A stretch of DNA of 64,000 nt from Bathynomus jamesi (GCA_023014485.1 JAJOZX010000091.1:187001-251000), one strand, 5' to 3'; counted from the stretch's first letter, positions 9,486-20,710 are shown. Numbers and translations: made by a program. The notes: generated by a model not told the origin, from the sequence alone.

Positions 9486-12313
9486 CAAGGCTGCCACATT
9501 TGGTACTAGCGTACCAGATTTGGTACTTTTAATGACTTACAAGTAAGTTGGTACGACTTTGATAAAATCTGGTTAATTCTGGTACTATTTGACCGCTTTT
9601 TGAACTCCATTTCGGAGAAAAAATATTATGTAAATTGATATTATGTAAATTGCAAATCTATTAAAAGTCTTAATAGGAAAACTCTTATGATTCAATGTAC
9701 ATGATTTTATCCTTACTCTACAGCCTTGGCGCGGACATTACGCTTACCATGTTTAAAACATGTGAACGCTCGAATGCCAGATTTCTTTCGACTTGAATTT
9801 TTAAACAGCCGGTAATGTAGGGCCTAATGCCAGACATAATTTTTTGGATTTAATTTGAGAACTCATAAATACATATAAATATGTTAAATAAATTTCAATT
9901 TACTTTTACTCTATTTAAAGTTATAGTGAGTTAAGAAGCTAATGATATTTTTATTAAAATAAAATATAAGTTTACAAACAAAAATTTCTGGCATCCCTGT
10001 TCGTCATTCGTCAATCAGTTTTGAGGTAATTACTTTGCTGTATGGATTTGTGCTCATGCGTTTCCGTGAAAATTACATTATTACAACTTTTGCTTTAATT
10101 TTTGTTTTCTGATAATAATCCTTTTATAATGATTGAACAAAGTGTTGACGATAAATACGAATCAGATGATAATTCTGATAAAGAAATGCCACGTAAAAAA
10201 TCATGTTATCCTTCATACGATCATAAATTTCAAGGAAAGTGGTTACATGACGAAAGATTCAAGTCTTGGGTAAGTAGATACAAAGAAAATAAAGAAAAAG
10301 CATCTTGCATTGTATGCAACTGTCAGTTGGCAGGTAGTGTTACACTTCTTGAAAGACAAAAAGTAAAACAGAAAAACATTTGAAAAATATTAATTTAAGA
10401 AAGCAATGTAAAAAAGTTACAAATTATTTGCAACCCTCTACGTCTCGTTTATTTGAGAAACAAGTTGCATCAGCAGAATTAAAACTGTTTTTATTACCGA
10501 GCATAATCTTTCAGTTTCTGTAATGGACAGTTTACGAGGCCTTCTTGCAAATGCATGTCCAAATTCAAAGATTGTCAAAGAAATTAAATGTGGTAGGACA
10601 AAGTCAACATGTACTTTTCGAAACGTTATGGGCAAAACATATTTTTTGAATCTTATATCACAGTTAAAGACGACTAAATTCTCTTTAATCTTCGATGAAT
10701 CCACTGACATTTCGACTCTTAAACATCTTATCCTGTTAGTTTGGTTCTATGATATACATTATACAGTGTCAGAAAACGTGTGCTAATTTTTAACTTTATT
10801 AGAAGTAAAGGATAGCACAGCACAAGGTATCTACAGTTTCATAATAAAAAAATTTTATGAAAATAATAATCCAATTGAAAATCTGATTGGGTGTGCAAGT
10901 GTAATGATGGGAGAAAAAGGGGGGATGTTCAGGCACAACTGAAAAAGAAAATCCCCATTCTTTTTGTTCAGGGCTGTGTATGCCACTCTATGCATTTATG
11001 TGCTTCAATAGCATGCTCTGAGCTCCCAGTTTACTTGGAGGAATTAGCAAGAAATATTTACTCCTACATATCACATAGTCCAAAAAGATTATCTGAATAT
11101 GCAGAATTTCAAAAATTTACTGATACTCAACACCACAAGGTAATACATCCTAGCTGCACTCGCTGGTTGTCATTAGAGGAGGTGGTGAAAAGACTTTTAG
11201 AGCAATGGAACGCACTTGCATTATATTTTACGTCTGCAGCACTTGAAGATGGCATGGTTTCAGCCTCTGTAATACTGCAAGCATTGCAGAACCCTGTAAC
11301 AAAGATGTATTATTGTATTATACCTTTCTAACTTTTATCCTTCCTGCCATAAATAAGATCAATTTGGAATTTTAAGCAGATAGCTTTTAGAGCTCACAAA
11401 TTGTGCAGCTCTCTTAACAGTAGTGTCAAGGCTATTTTGGGCAATTTTATTCAGAGAGAAGTAATGAAAAAAACATATTTCAAACATCGATTTTTGTAAT
11501 ACTGTAAACTTTCTCAGCTTACATGAGATATACCGTGGAGCTAAATCAGAAGGCATATACTTGGAGTACTCATCTAATATTACAAAAGCAGAATTAGAAG
11601 ACTTTAAACTCAAAATTTTGAACTTTTACATTTCATTAACAAAACAAATGTTCAAGCGTTTTTCATCTTCTGGTATGATGAATAATTTAAAATTGCTGGA
11701 GGCATTAGATCCTTCAAACGTGAATCAAGGAAATCCAATATCAATCATACCACTTGCAGTAAAATTTCCCAACATAATTAGGGAAAATGAGCTTGAAGAA
11801 CTTAATAAAGAATGGAGAGAACTGACTCTAAATGAAATGCCAGGTTATGAAAATCTATTAGAACCTGAAAAATATTGGTATGCTGTTTCGAAGGAAAAGT
11901 GTGGAGATCAACACCGTTTTGAAAATATATCAAAACTAATGATGAATTTGATGTCTTTGCCACATTCCTCAGCTGCAGCTGAAAGAATATTCTCCCTAGT
12001 AAATAACATAAAAACCAAAAATAGATCTCCCCTTACAACAAAGACTTTAAATGGATTAATACAGAGTAAGAATTTAATAGAATGTTGTAGTAGAAAATTG
12101 TGGCAACCTTCTAAAGAACTGCTTGATCAGATGATGGATAAGAAGAACTGGCGTCAATGGTGTGTGAATAAAAAATCAGATGAAGACACTGCAAAATTTT
12201 AGTGAAATAAGGTAGGGGTTCTATTTTATTTTTATTTGGTACTTTATATGATTTTCTGGTACTAAAAGTTGGTCAATTTTGGTACCTTTTAAAAATGTTT
12301 TGTGGCAGCCCTG
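9486..12313 (+). mobile_element. Degenerate hAT transposon, about 2.8 kb
   Basis: Termini are CAAGGCTGCCAC on the left and GTGGCAGCCCTG on the right, near-perfect short inverted repeats. Subterminal copies of TTGGTAC(C/T) occur at both ends. The flanking 8-mers CTCGTGTC (9478-9485) and CCCGTATC (12314-12321) agree at six of eight positions, consistent with an old 8-bp hAT target duplication. The single coding region inside is on the plus strand and is broken. Confidence 0.85.
10102..12202 (+). pseudogene. hAT transposase (BED finger, RNase H-like, hATC), disrupted
   Basis: N-terminal BED zinc finger: W-x-HDERF followed by CIVC, with KHLKN supplying the histidine after a frameshift near 10340. 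The catalytic segment keeps FDESTDIS near 10690, typical of the first aspartate region of SCAN/ZBED-related hAT transposases. Then VCHSMHLCAS near 10980. The C-terminal hATC dimerisation domain is clear at about 11950-12080 (LPHSSAAAERIFSLV, then SPLTTKTLNGLI). Stops and frameshifts occur near 10340, 10500, 10785, 10900 and 11330, so no full protein is possible. The exact start is uncertain; an ATG at 10129 is likely closer to the true start. Confidence 0.85.
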
Positions 12314-12321
12314 CCCGTATC

Positions 12322-12503
12322 ACTGGTTCTTCGGAGAGGGAGAGTCGAGGTTCGATGGTGGCGTCGAATGTTTGAGGTAGTCCTTGTAACGAGGTTAAGG
12401 TGTGAGGCAAAAAATAAGGACATGCCTTGAGTGGATCCTCGCGATGTGACGTCATCTTGGTCTTGTTTGTGTAAGTATTTGAAAACGTCTCTGCCACTAT
12501 ATA

Positions 12504-12557
<54 letters not shown>

Positions 12558-13440
12558 CCTTACCTTATGATGTTTTTCAACGATGGTTCAGGATCAACCT
12601 GCGGTCGACCCCTCTACAGCATCCCGCCTCATTTGTGAGAGTTGGTGGGTGAAGGAATTGGTTTCTGATCTGCTCCTGACCTCGTAGCCAACTACGCAGG
12701 GCTAGTCAGGGAGTTTGCACAGGAACTAGTCCAGTTGGTTTTTTAAATTCTTCAGGTTGAGTTTCTGGAGGTTCCTCAGTTCTTCGGGCAGTACATGAAA
12801 AAGTTTGGGGCATCATATTCTGAGGGTATTTTCCATCCAGAATATTGCTGAACTTTGGAGGCGATTTGTGGCGAATTTTAATTTTGGCGCTCAGGTACCG
12901 TAAGACGCGGGACCCCTCATATATATATATATATATATATATATACTGTGTATATATAGTATACAAATAAATGAAGATATAGGTATACTGTATGTAGAGA
13001 AATACATTTTTAATGTAGCATAGGTGTAGGTATAGACAAATTTTCAGCAAGATTTAGAAATTAATATGGTAATTTAGTATCAAACAAGAATTATTCCTTG
13101 CAAATAACAGAAAAAAAAAGATGCTGAAATAGGGCTGTTCTTTGTGCATGGTTTCCCGCTACCTATTTTACTTCTCAAAAGGAAAGTAGTTAATCAGATA
13201 TAATGGAAACGATCCAACGAACAGGCTTTTGCATTATTGATACTTAGTTTTAGTTTAAATTGATGCATGATACGTATAGGTATAATTAAAGAAGTAAACT
13301 TTGAATGTCATCCCTGAGGGTAGGGTAGGGGAGTAGGGTAAGTGCCAACGTTAAGGGGGGTAGGGGAGTTCCAGTGCCAAGGGGAGTGGGTTAGTGCCAG
13401 TTGAATATAGCGTATAAATAAAAAATAAATATGTACTACA
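12322..13440. other. Intergenic with (AT)n tracts; no gene recognised
   Basis: Holds (AT)n at 12498-12556 and 12918-12946 and G-rich GGTAGGGGAGT-like repeats near 13320-13390. The minus-strand open frame at 12706-13050 starts in microsatellite sequence, and I do not recognise its C-terminal part. Confidence 0.5.
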
Positions 13441-13498
13441 TATATACGAGGGTACTTCAATAAGTATCCGCACTTTTTATTTTAGAGATAGTATAGTA

Positions 13499-13736
13499 CA
13501 GTGCGTTCGAAAAGTCTCTCCGCAGTCAACCAACACTTTGAAAAAAAGTGTTTGACAACAAGTGTAGACGAGTTGCTCTGTGCCTGCAAAATGGTGGAAA
13601 ACACTTTCAACACATGCTGTAAAATCAAAAGGTTATGTAATAAAATCACTAAATCATGGTTGAATGAAAACATTGTAGTTTTTCAATTTCCTATGCGTCT
13701 AACATAACACTGCGGAGAGACTTTTCGAACGCACTG
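13499..13736. mobile_element. MITE nested in the mariner left end
   Basis: Perfect 28-bp inverted repeats (CAGTGCGTTCGAAAAG...) bound 238 bp, only about 20 bp inside the mariner left TIR. The TA before 13499 is the likely target; the right-hand TA is displaced by two bases. There is no coding capacity, and the internal open frames are incidental. The TIR differs from the host mariner, so it belongs to another Tc1/mariner family. Confidence 0.9.
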
Positions 13737-13859
13737 TGTATATATAATATATACTCGTAATAACGAGCCAAACTGAGATCTATAGGCTTATTTAGGCTAG
13801 CAACAGTATAGGCTTATTTAGGCTATTCGTAGCTGTCACATATCTTACGAGTAGTGAGC

Positions 13860-14917
13860 ATGGCTGCGCCGCTTTCAATTTGTACTCTGAAAGAACAGAG
13901 ATCCATGGTTCGTTTTTTGTGGGCAGGTGTGAAAGGAGCTGAAATTCACACGTGTTTATGTGCTCAGTATGGGAATAATGCTTTACCACGGCGAAGTGTG
14001 TACGAGTGGATTCAAATGTTCAAGCAAGGTCGGACATGTGTGACAGATGCTCAGCGCTCAGGACGACCGTCAACATCAACCAGTGGTGACAAGCAGGAAG
14101 AAGCCAGAGCCATGATTTTCGATGACAGAAGATTAACAGTAAAGGAAATTGCATCGTCATTAGACATCAGTCAAGGGTCAGCCTATGCGATAGTTCATGA
14201 CATTCTTGGCTTTCACAAGGTTTGTGCAAGATGGGTGCCCAAACAGTTGATAGAAGAGCACAAGCTTTTTTGGCGTCTTTTGGCGCAGTATCATAATGAA
14301 AGTGAAAACTTTTTGGAGCGCATTATCACTGGAGATGAAACCTGGATCCATCACTTATGAACCAGAAAGCAAACGACAGAGCATGCAATGGAAGCATCCA
14401 ACATCTCCCGTTGCAAGGAAGTTCAAAGCGCAGCCATCAGCAGGTAAAATTATGCTGACACTGTTTTGGGATACACGAAGCCCTATCCTTGAACATTATC
14501 TAGAGCGTGGAACTACAGTAACAAGTGCATCGTATTCTGACATGCTTCGGAATGAGTTAAAGCAAGCAATTCGCATAAAACGGAGAGGGAGATTGTCGGA
14601 AGATGTTATTCTGTTACACGACAATGCGCGCCCTCATACCGCTGCACACACTAGAAAATGCCTTCAAGAACTTAAATTTGAAGTTCTCGACCATCCAGCC
14701 TACAGTCCAGACCTGGCACCTTCGGATTTTTACCTGTTTGGACCACTAAAAGACGCTTTGAGAGGTCAGCTATTCCGAGGCGATGATGAACCTGAAGGAG
14801 GCGGTGCATGACTGGCTACGCACACAGCCAAAAACATTCTTTTGTGATGGCATTAGGAAGCTTGTAGATCTCTCGACTAAGTGTATTGAGAAACAGGGAG
14901 ACTATGTTGAGAAGTGA
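13860..14917 (+). pseudogene. Mariner transposase, two frameshifts
   Basis: The protein starts at ATG 13860 (MAAPLSICTLKEQRSMV). Two helix-turn-helix regions occupy about the first 110 residues, with SVYEWIQMFKQG and RSGRPSTS. Catalytic residues are D in ITGDETWIHH, D in LLHDNARPHTA and D in SPDLAPSDFY; the second and third are separated by 34 residues, the mariner D34D signature. One extra base near 14356 breaks the frame after IHH and another near 14792 after FRGDDE. Downstream sequence still reads KEAVHDWL and ends at TGA 14915-14917. With only two indels this copy is young but inactive. Confidence 0.93.
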
Positions 14918-14999
14918 TGTGTTTATAACCTAATCAGATATGAAAATAAAATTGTGAAAATGAAAAGTGCGGATACTTATTGAATTACCCTCGTATATA

Positions 15000-15182
15000 C
15001 AGGGGAGGGCTACGGGAGCTTTAGCCCACCCTTCGAAATAAATCATAGGTTTGATATTTTTATGCAGCTTTTTGAAATTATAAGTAAATTATAAGTAAGT
15101 ACGCTATGCCAAGTACTTTCAGCACATGTTTAATTATTGTAATACATTTATGAATGTGTTTTTACTCTACTCATTTACACAC

Positions 15183-15248
<66 letters not shown>

Positions 15249-15297
15249 ATATAATATATATTAGCCCCTCCCGAAAGAAATTCTGGCTACGCCCCTG
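15000..15297. mobile_element. hAT-type MITE containing (AT)n
   Basis: Ends CAGGGGAGGGCTACGGG and, on the complement of the right side, CAGGGGCGTAGCCAGAATT, with a GGGCTAA/TTAGCCC pairing just inside. The middle is AT-rich with (AT)n at 15187-15260. CAGGGG termini suit hAT, but the flanks are TATA-rich, so an 8-bp duplication cannot be fixed. It lies six bases from the mariner right end. Confidence 0.55.
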
Positions 15298-15645
15298 TAT
15301 ATACACTCGAAAGACGAAGATATCACATGAGTGCCAAGCAACTGAATGGAGTGAAATATTTTTGTGAAAGATGATTGAACTAAACTCACTCACGGTTTAT
15401 AAAACAGAAAAAGACTATGATAATAAAGCCAAAGAGGAAACTGTGAATGACGAGCAGAGAAGAACAATACGAGACCAATAAAAATGAACCAAAGTAGAAA
15501 GAAAACCGATCCACAAAGAGAGTGAGAATATAAATGTAATAGAGGCACAAAAATTAACACAGAAGTTCAAACGGAGGATACTATAGTTAATATCAAAAAA
15601 CAAGAAGCCAACCATGAACGTTGTAGTGTACACTTCCTTGTTTTA
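15298..15645. other. Intergenic, nothing recognised
   Basis: No terminal repeats or recognisable protein. Open frames here are short and unrelated to known families. Confidence 0.5.
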
Positions 15646-15649
15646 TTGT

Positions 15650-16140
15650 TATTTACTTTATTTTATTACTTTTCCTTTATCATTGCACTTTCTTATCTTA
15701 ACACTCGCCTCACAGTACTTTATAAACACGGGCAGACGGGTAGCTGTGGCCGGTGAGCGCCAGTAAACTTTCGAACAATGGAAGGAACCGGGATAATTAC
15801 ACTATTATTTTCTATTTACTGACTTTTTATTTATGCCGAAACAATTGAACAAACGGGGGAACACGAGTGCGGACTATCATTAACATTTAATCGCGGAGAG
15901 AGAGACAATTAAATATTTTAAATAAACAATAACATACTAATAGGAAAAACCACTAATATGGGCAAACTCCCACCCGAGACTGAATTGTCAAAATTGGGCA
16001 TTTCACTTTGTCTCGGCCCATTGCAGGTGTTGCCAATTAGTATTTCATATTATTAATTTCAAACAAAACATTATTAATTTCTTATTTACGTACAAACCAT
16101 ATTTCAATTTCTTATTAAACATTATTATCTTTATTATTAA
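15650..16140 (+). repeat. LINE 5' UTR-like repeat, copy 1
   Basis: About 450 bp shared with 42425-42880, with common blocks TTACTGACTTTTTATTTAT, GGAGAGAGAGA and GTGTTGCCAATT. Here it sits directly upstream of the zinc-finger/endonuclease reading frames, so it is probably the 5' UTR and promoter of that LINE. Confidence 0.65.
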
Positions 16141-16227
16141 ACAAAACCAATATACGACAACGTAGACTGAAGTTATCTCCAAATAAAGAACTGAAACAAC
16201 CATCAAAAACAAAGGCCTCTAGTAAAA

Positions 16228-17035
16228 TCGGAGAAGGGACTGTATACAGATACTGTGTAAGAGGCAATTGCAGATATAAGGGAGGACAGTGTATATATGA
16301 GCACCTCACTGTGCGAATTCTACTATAATAATGGTCACTGTAAATTCGGTGACAGCTGCAAATTTTTCCACCCAGCCATTTGCAAGAATTACGCGAGACA
16401 TGCAACCTGCAAATACGAAAAAAGATGCTACTACCATCATCTCCCAACAAACTCAGAGCAATAGAAAATCGAAAAGAAACCTGTGTATACAAATCGCGAA
16501 TCAAGTTCTTTCAACATCGTAGACACAATACGACTGCTAAGCCACATTCAGCGCATGCAGTCGACACAGTTGCAAACTGCCGAGCCGAACCGTTTCCTGG
16601 CAAGAAGCTACCAGAACAGGTAAGTGGAAACGAACCTTTCTCGGAGGACCATAGGGTTACAAAAAATGCGACACTGAAGGATAATGAATTTGGAATGCAC
16701 AAGGGGCAACGCAGAGCTAAGAACATAAATAATGTCCTGACTAATAATTATCAAGGTCTAAAACAGAACCACTTGCTAAACAAAGTTTCCTACTTAAAAG
16801 ATGTATGGATGAAACAAAGGTTGACATCGCATGCCTCACAGAAACACATCTTAAAGATTGCCAAGGAGAATGCGAAAACTGGGAATACTGCATAGATAAG
16901 AAAAACACGCATATCGATGGTTACAACTTACTACGAACTGATAGAACAGCAAGACGTAAAGGTGGCTGTGCTATGTATGTACGTGAGAGTAATATGGCAG
17001 AGACGATAAGGAAATCAGGTTCGTGGAACTTTTAA
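16228..17035 (+). pseudogene. LINE relic: CCCH zinc fingers followed by endonuclease start
   Basis: At 16236-16300 a degenerate finger reads C-x4-C-x6-C-x3-H. After a frameshift near 16312, two canonical C-x8-C-x5-C-x3-H fingers follow in tandem (about 16310-16440: CKFGDSCKFFH and CKYEKRCYYHH). These are CCCH RNA-binding-type fingers. Further on, after more frame changes, 16805-17035 encodes the start of an apurinic-like endonuclease: VDIACLTETHLKD, then GYNLLRTDR and RRKGGCAMYVRE. The reading frame ends at 17032-17034, and no RT follows. The order (finger protein then endonuclease) suggests the ORF1-like region and 5' part of ORF2 of an I/Jockey-type LINE, 3' truncated. Confidence 0.7.
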
Positions 17036-17039
17036 CGAT

Positions 17040-17530
17040 AGAAATAGAAAAATCAAACGTTGTACTTATATTCATCTACACTGCAAAACTGTAGATGCAA
17101 AAACTGCAAAACCTTCCAACTGCAAAATTCGTGGTTGCCATTGCTGATTGAACGCTTGATAGCGCTTATTTCGTCACAGTATTGCTCGTTGGTCTTCATC
17201 CATTCATTATAATATTCTGAGAGTGAACTGTGAACTTACAATAATGTGCTCGAGACAAATTATAAACCTACAGACTACCTCAAACGTAATGTTATTTATT
17301 TGAATGCTGAGATGTCGGAATTTTTGGTTTGGTTGAGAAGTAGTCGGATGAGAATAATTATGTACCAGCTACCTCGAGTACAACAAGAGTAACGATCAGT
17401 GACACCCCCTCATATTGTATTATTTGTACGTTAACTGTCAGTCGTGATACGAGTCAACTCTGCGTTGAAACACGTTTGATGTGCAAAACTAATCAAAAAC
17501 CTTCAGTAAAAACAATGTTAATAACGGACT
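17040..17530. other. Intergenic, nothing recognised
   Basis: A short CTGCAAAACTG-type repetition occurs at 17080-17125. No protein family or TIR was recognised. Confidence 0.5.
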
Positions 17531-17531
17531 A

Positions 17532-17861
17532 GTGCCTACTCGTTACCGATTTATCCTCAATAGACTGCTTAAAATAACCGCCTTCCTCAACCTGAAACCT
17601 TCATTAAATGCACGAGTTGATGACATGCGTTATTGTGACACCGTTCTCGATCATGCCTATACATTTTTAATAGACTATTTTATGAAGTGTAAAGATGGAC
17701 AAGGTGAGAATGGATTGGAGTTTAAAGAATATTTAAAAGACACTTCCCCCGAGAAGTACCACTCGCTTTGGAACGCTGGTCTAGAGAGTTACAAACCATC
17801 CCTCGCCTTCACCGTTCATTCGCAGAAACTCTTTCTTTATATACGCTGTTACTGTCGCTAG
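17532..17861 (+). other. Unrecognised ORF, 109 residues
   Basis: A non-repetitive open frame containing LKITAFLNLKPSLNARVDD and EFKEYLKDTSPEKYHSLWN. Composition is protein-like rather than microsatellite. I do not recognise a family and see no signal peptide or membrane span. It could be an exon or a fragment of an unassigned element. Confidence 0.25.
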
Positions 17862-17896
17862 TCGCTACGATTTAAAAGATTTTATCACTCATCGCT

Positions 17897-18271
17897 ATGA
17901 GTTGTGAAAAGTTTTTAATTAAAAAAAATAGTGAAAAGAGAATAAACGCTCATTTAATATGTGTTGTGTATACACTAATTTTTCATGGTAATAATGTAAT
18001 AACCGACCGTGTCTTCAAACAGGCTTTTGAATCTAGATGTTCAAAGATTAACAATTATGAACATATTATGACTAATTGTAAAGTAGAGACAAAAATAATC
18101 TTAAATGACCTTGAGGCTCTGTATATGGCGTATAGATTCCCTCACACAGTAAACGCAGTATTATTTCTAATACGAATTGAATGTATTATACCAAGCAATG
18201 AGAATGTAACTATTTCCACCATTATTTGTGAGTTTACTATACTAATAAAAAATAATGTCTTGACATGTTAA
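17897..18271 (+). other. Unrecognised ORF, 124 residues
   Basis: Starts at ATG 17897 with MSCEKFLIKKNSEKRINAH and ends at TAA 18269-18271. It has a basic N-terminus and a more hydrophobic C-terminal half. It lies 35 bases after the previous ORF in the same orientation, and both are non-repetitive. No motif was identified. A polyadenylation-like AATAAA is not obvious downstream. Confidence 0.25.
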
Positions 18272-18716
18272 TAAATACTGTATGCAACTGTTTCTATTTA
18301 CTCCTCACTCATTTTTAAATTGTCTATGTCCGCGTCTTTACTCGTCGTAAGTGCCACCATACTACTAAAGGTAAAAGAATTCCTTAATTTGGAAGCAAGG
18401 CCTTTATCTTTGATTCCAGTCATCATCGCTGTCGTAAAATGACACTTTAGGGATTTTTTAGGGGTTCGAGGACATTTCTAGAGAGACCTTAGAAGCTTTT
18501 AGGATCTTTCAGGAACCTTTAGGGCTTTTATTGCCCGTCAAACGATTCGCTTCTGAAATGAATTCATCGAAAAGTGAAACAGAAGATGTGATCTCTCTTC
18601 AAATCTCAACCAAATTATTTTAGAATAAAATCCAATCGAAAGGTGTTGGCTTTTATTTTTGTAGCATTTAAATAAAAAGGTACTTGTTCAATGACTGTCA
18701 ATCATTCTATTTAGGT

Positions 18717-18719
18717 CTG

Positions 18720-18772
<53 letters not shown>
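18717..18772. repeat. (TCTA)n microsatellite
   Basis: About 14 uninterrupted CTAT units, followed by an A-run. Confidence 0.95.
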
Positions 18773-18869
18773 TAAAAAAAAAAGGTTAAACCTGTAAACA
18801 TTTATTATCCGATGAATGGGAATATTTGGAATACAGAATTAAACTCAATATCTATCTGTAATATCCATC

Positions 18870-18906
<37 letters not shown>

Positions 18907-18910
<4 letters not shown>

Positions 18911-19056
18911 AATAAAACCACGAAGGAAAGGAAACACAAATGGTGCTCAAGCGCTTTCGTCTAATGACATCCTCAGGAACACTGAAGTACATAAAAGGGT
19001 AACAGCCTATATATAGGTTACAGAAAGAAAAAAAAAAAGAAAAATAAATAACACAT

Positions 19057-19107
<51 letters not shown>

Positions 19108-19124
19108 CATACATATCTATATAT

Positions 19125-19173
<49 letters not shown>

Positions 19174-19638
19174 ATAAACAGAGAAGTAAAAATAAAAATT
19201 AAAAATTAAAGGATTATCCGTGAGGCGTACAGATTTGTAAGGAATAATATCGATTTTTAGCACAAGATCAAATGGATTATAAAAATACAAATTTATATTG
19301 GAATACTGCCCGGGTTTTAACACTCTGCCTATGGTCAGGTTTCGATATATAAAAATAAAATGCAAATTAAAAGTTAATAAAGTAGCAGACAAGTTTACCA
19401 AAGATTTAGTGTTCTACCTTTCTTATCTAAATCTGTTTGGAAGGAATTCAAAATAACAGGATCGAGTTGAAAAAGACCTTTGCTTATGTTGAAGTTATTT
19501 GAAAGTTGGATAATGGCAGACTCAAGAATATTTCTATTAACAATGTTGCTAGAATGGAATAAAACTGAAGCATTATTCCAATCAATACAGTGGGCTAACT
19601 CTGACAAATGGACAATTTTTATTTTTACTTCTCTGTTT

Positions 19639-19686
<48 letters not shown>

Positions 19687-19945
19687 ATATATATATATGT
19701 GTGTATATATATGTGTATATATAGATATGTATGTGTATATATGTGTGTGTATGTATGTATGTTATTTATTTTTCTTTTTTTTCTTTCTGTAACCTATATA
19801 TAGGCTGTTACCCTTTTATGTACTTCAGTGTTCCTGAGGATGTCATTAGACGAAAGCGCTTGAGCACCATTTTGTGTTTCCTTTCCTTCGTGGTTTTATT
19901 CATCATAAATATTTTTCACGTGTTACTTTCGTGAAATAATTTTCA
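18907..19945. mobile_element. Head-to-head pair of 5'-truncated Penelope-like element ends
   Basis: A minus-strand copy runs from about 19617 to 18907 and a plus-strand copy of the same 3' region from about 19618 to 19945. Shared landmarks in opposite orientation are the AACCTATATATAGG block, ACTTCTCTGTTTATTG, and the terminal CCTGAGGATGTCATTAGACG followed by AAAGCGCTTGAGCACC. The minus copy keeps the last about 68 residues of the PLE protein. Long AT and GT microsatellites sit inside both 3' UTRs. The arrangement matches the PLE at 53.2-56.2 kb. Confidence 0.85.
19395..19607 (-). pseudogene. PLE protein C-terminal fragment
   Basis: Encodes SELAHCIDWNNASVLFHSS... to LDKKGRTLNLW and a stop, nearly identical to the C-termini at 54753-55037 (minus) and 55471-55683 (plus). 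This region follows the GIY-YIG domain in the longer copy. No catalytic residues remain here. Confidence 0.85.
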
Positions 19946-20279
19946 TATATATATATATTTTTTTTTTATTATTATTTTTTTGGAGGGGGCGGAGGAGGAA
20001 GAGGTTGTAGGTACCAATCGACCAGGGAAGTACTCCACTCCGGGAGGAATGTTAAGCAGGAGGCAGGGAGTGCTGGAACTCCCGTTTCTCCTGTCACTGT
20101 TCTCTTTAACTGATCTTTTTCCGTGTCTCATCTACCCTGTGAGCGGTCCAGCATGCTCTCAAAACCATACTTCTCCCTCTCTTCTTCACTATACATACAT
20201 ACATACAGTACAGTTTACACATTACACATTACACATTCTTCAAAATTTCTTAAAAAAAATAATAATAATAAAATGGCAT

Positions 20280-20368
20280 CGTGGGCCTTAGAGACCTTGA
20301 TTTTGGCTCTCTCCTTCTTATATAGGTTGAACATTTTTGCAGGCGTTCGCCCTTGCCCCTTCCTTCCT

Positions 20369-20372
<4 letters not shown>
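20280..20372. repeat. Short dispersed repeat (copy at 27.16 kb)
   Basis: ACCTTGATTTT..CTCTCCTTCTT and GGCGTTCGCCCTTGCCCC recur at 27168-27258 (GACCTTGATTTTGTCTCC, GGTGTTCGCCCTTGGCCCC). The GTTCGCCC segment recalls termini of the ATAT-flanked elements, but no complete TIR pair is visible. Confidence 0.4.
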
Positions 20373-20377
<5 letters not shown>

Positions 20378-20420
<43 letters not shown>

Positions 20421-20454
20421 ATATATAATATATACTGTATATATATATATATAT
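20378..20454. repeat. (AT)n microsatellite
   Basis: Interrupted AT tract ending at the ATAT that precedes the next element. Confidence 0.9.
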
Positions 20455-20710
20455 GAGGCGTCGCGAGTACAAGGGGCAAACTCTCCACATTGGCGATTTT
20501 GCGATTGTTCCACGAATGAATAATTCAACCCTCCCCCATCCACAAACAACTTGGTATAGCCAAAAATACCCGCCTCGTACACTCAAAATTTATTTATTTT
20601 CAATGTGTGTATTTGCCCTATGTGCCCCTCGTACACAAAAGCCACAAAGTTTAAACGCGTCGACATCAAAACTGATTTGGCGAGTTCGCCCCTTGTACGC
20701 TCGATGCATC
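20455..20710. mobile_element. ATAT-flanked TIR element C (256 bp, non-coding)
   Basis: Imperfect 33-bp inverted termini: left starts GAGGCGTCGCGAGTACAAG, right complement starts GATGCATCGAGCGTACAAG, and both continue with GGGGC(A/G)AACTC(T/G)CCA. Flanked by ATAT at 20451-20454 and 20711-20714, although AT repeats surround it. Terminus plan (GA...GGGGCGAAC...CCA) matches elements at 40311-40559 and 53393-54391. No coding capacity. Confidence 0.7.

Larger units (their letters stand above)
13447..14993 (+). mobile_element. Mariner (D34D) transposon
   Basis: 31-bp terminal inverted repeats with one mismatch (left begins CGAGGGTACTTCAATAAG; right end complement begins CGAGGGTAATTCAATAAG), flanked by TA at 13445-13446 and 14994-14995. 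Length is about 1.55 kb including a nested 238-bp MITE, leaving the usual mariner size of about 1.3 kb. It carries one plus-strand transposase with two small frameshifts. Confidence 0.95.
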
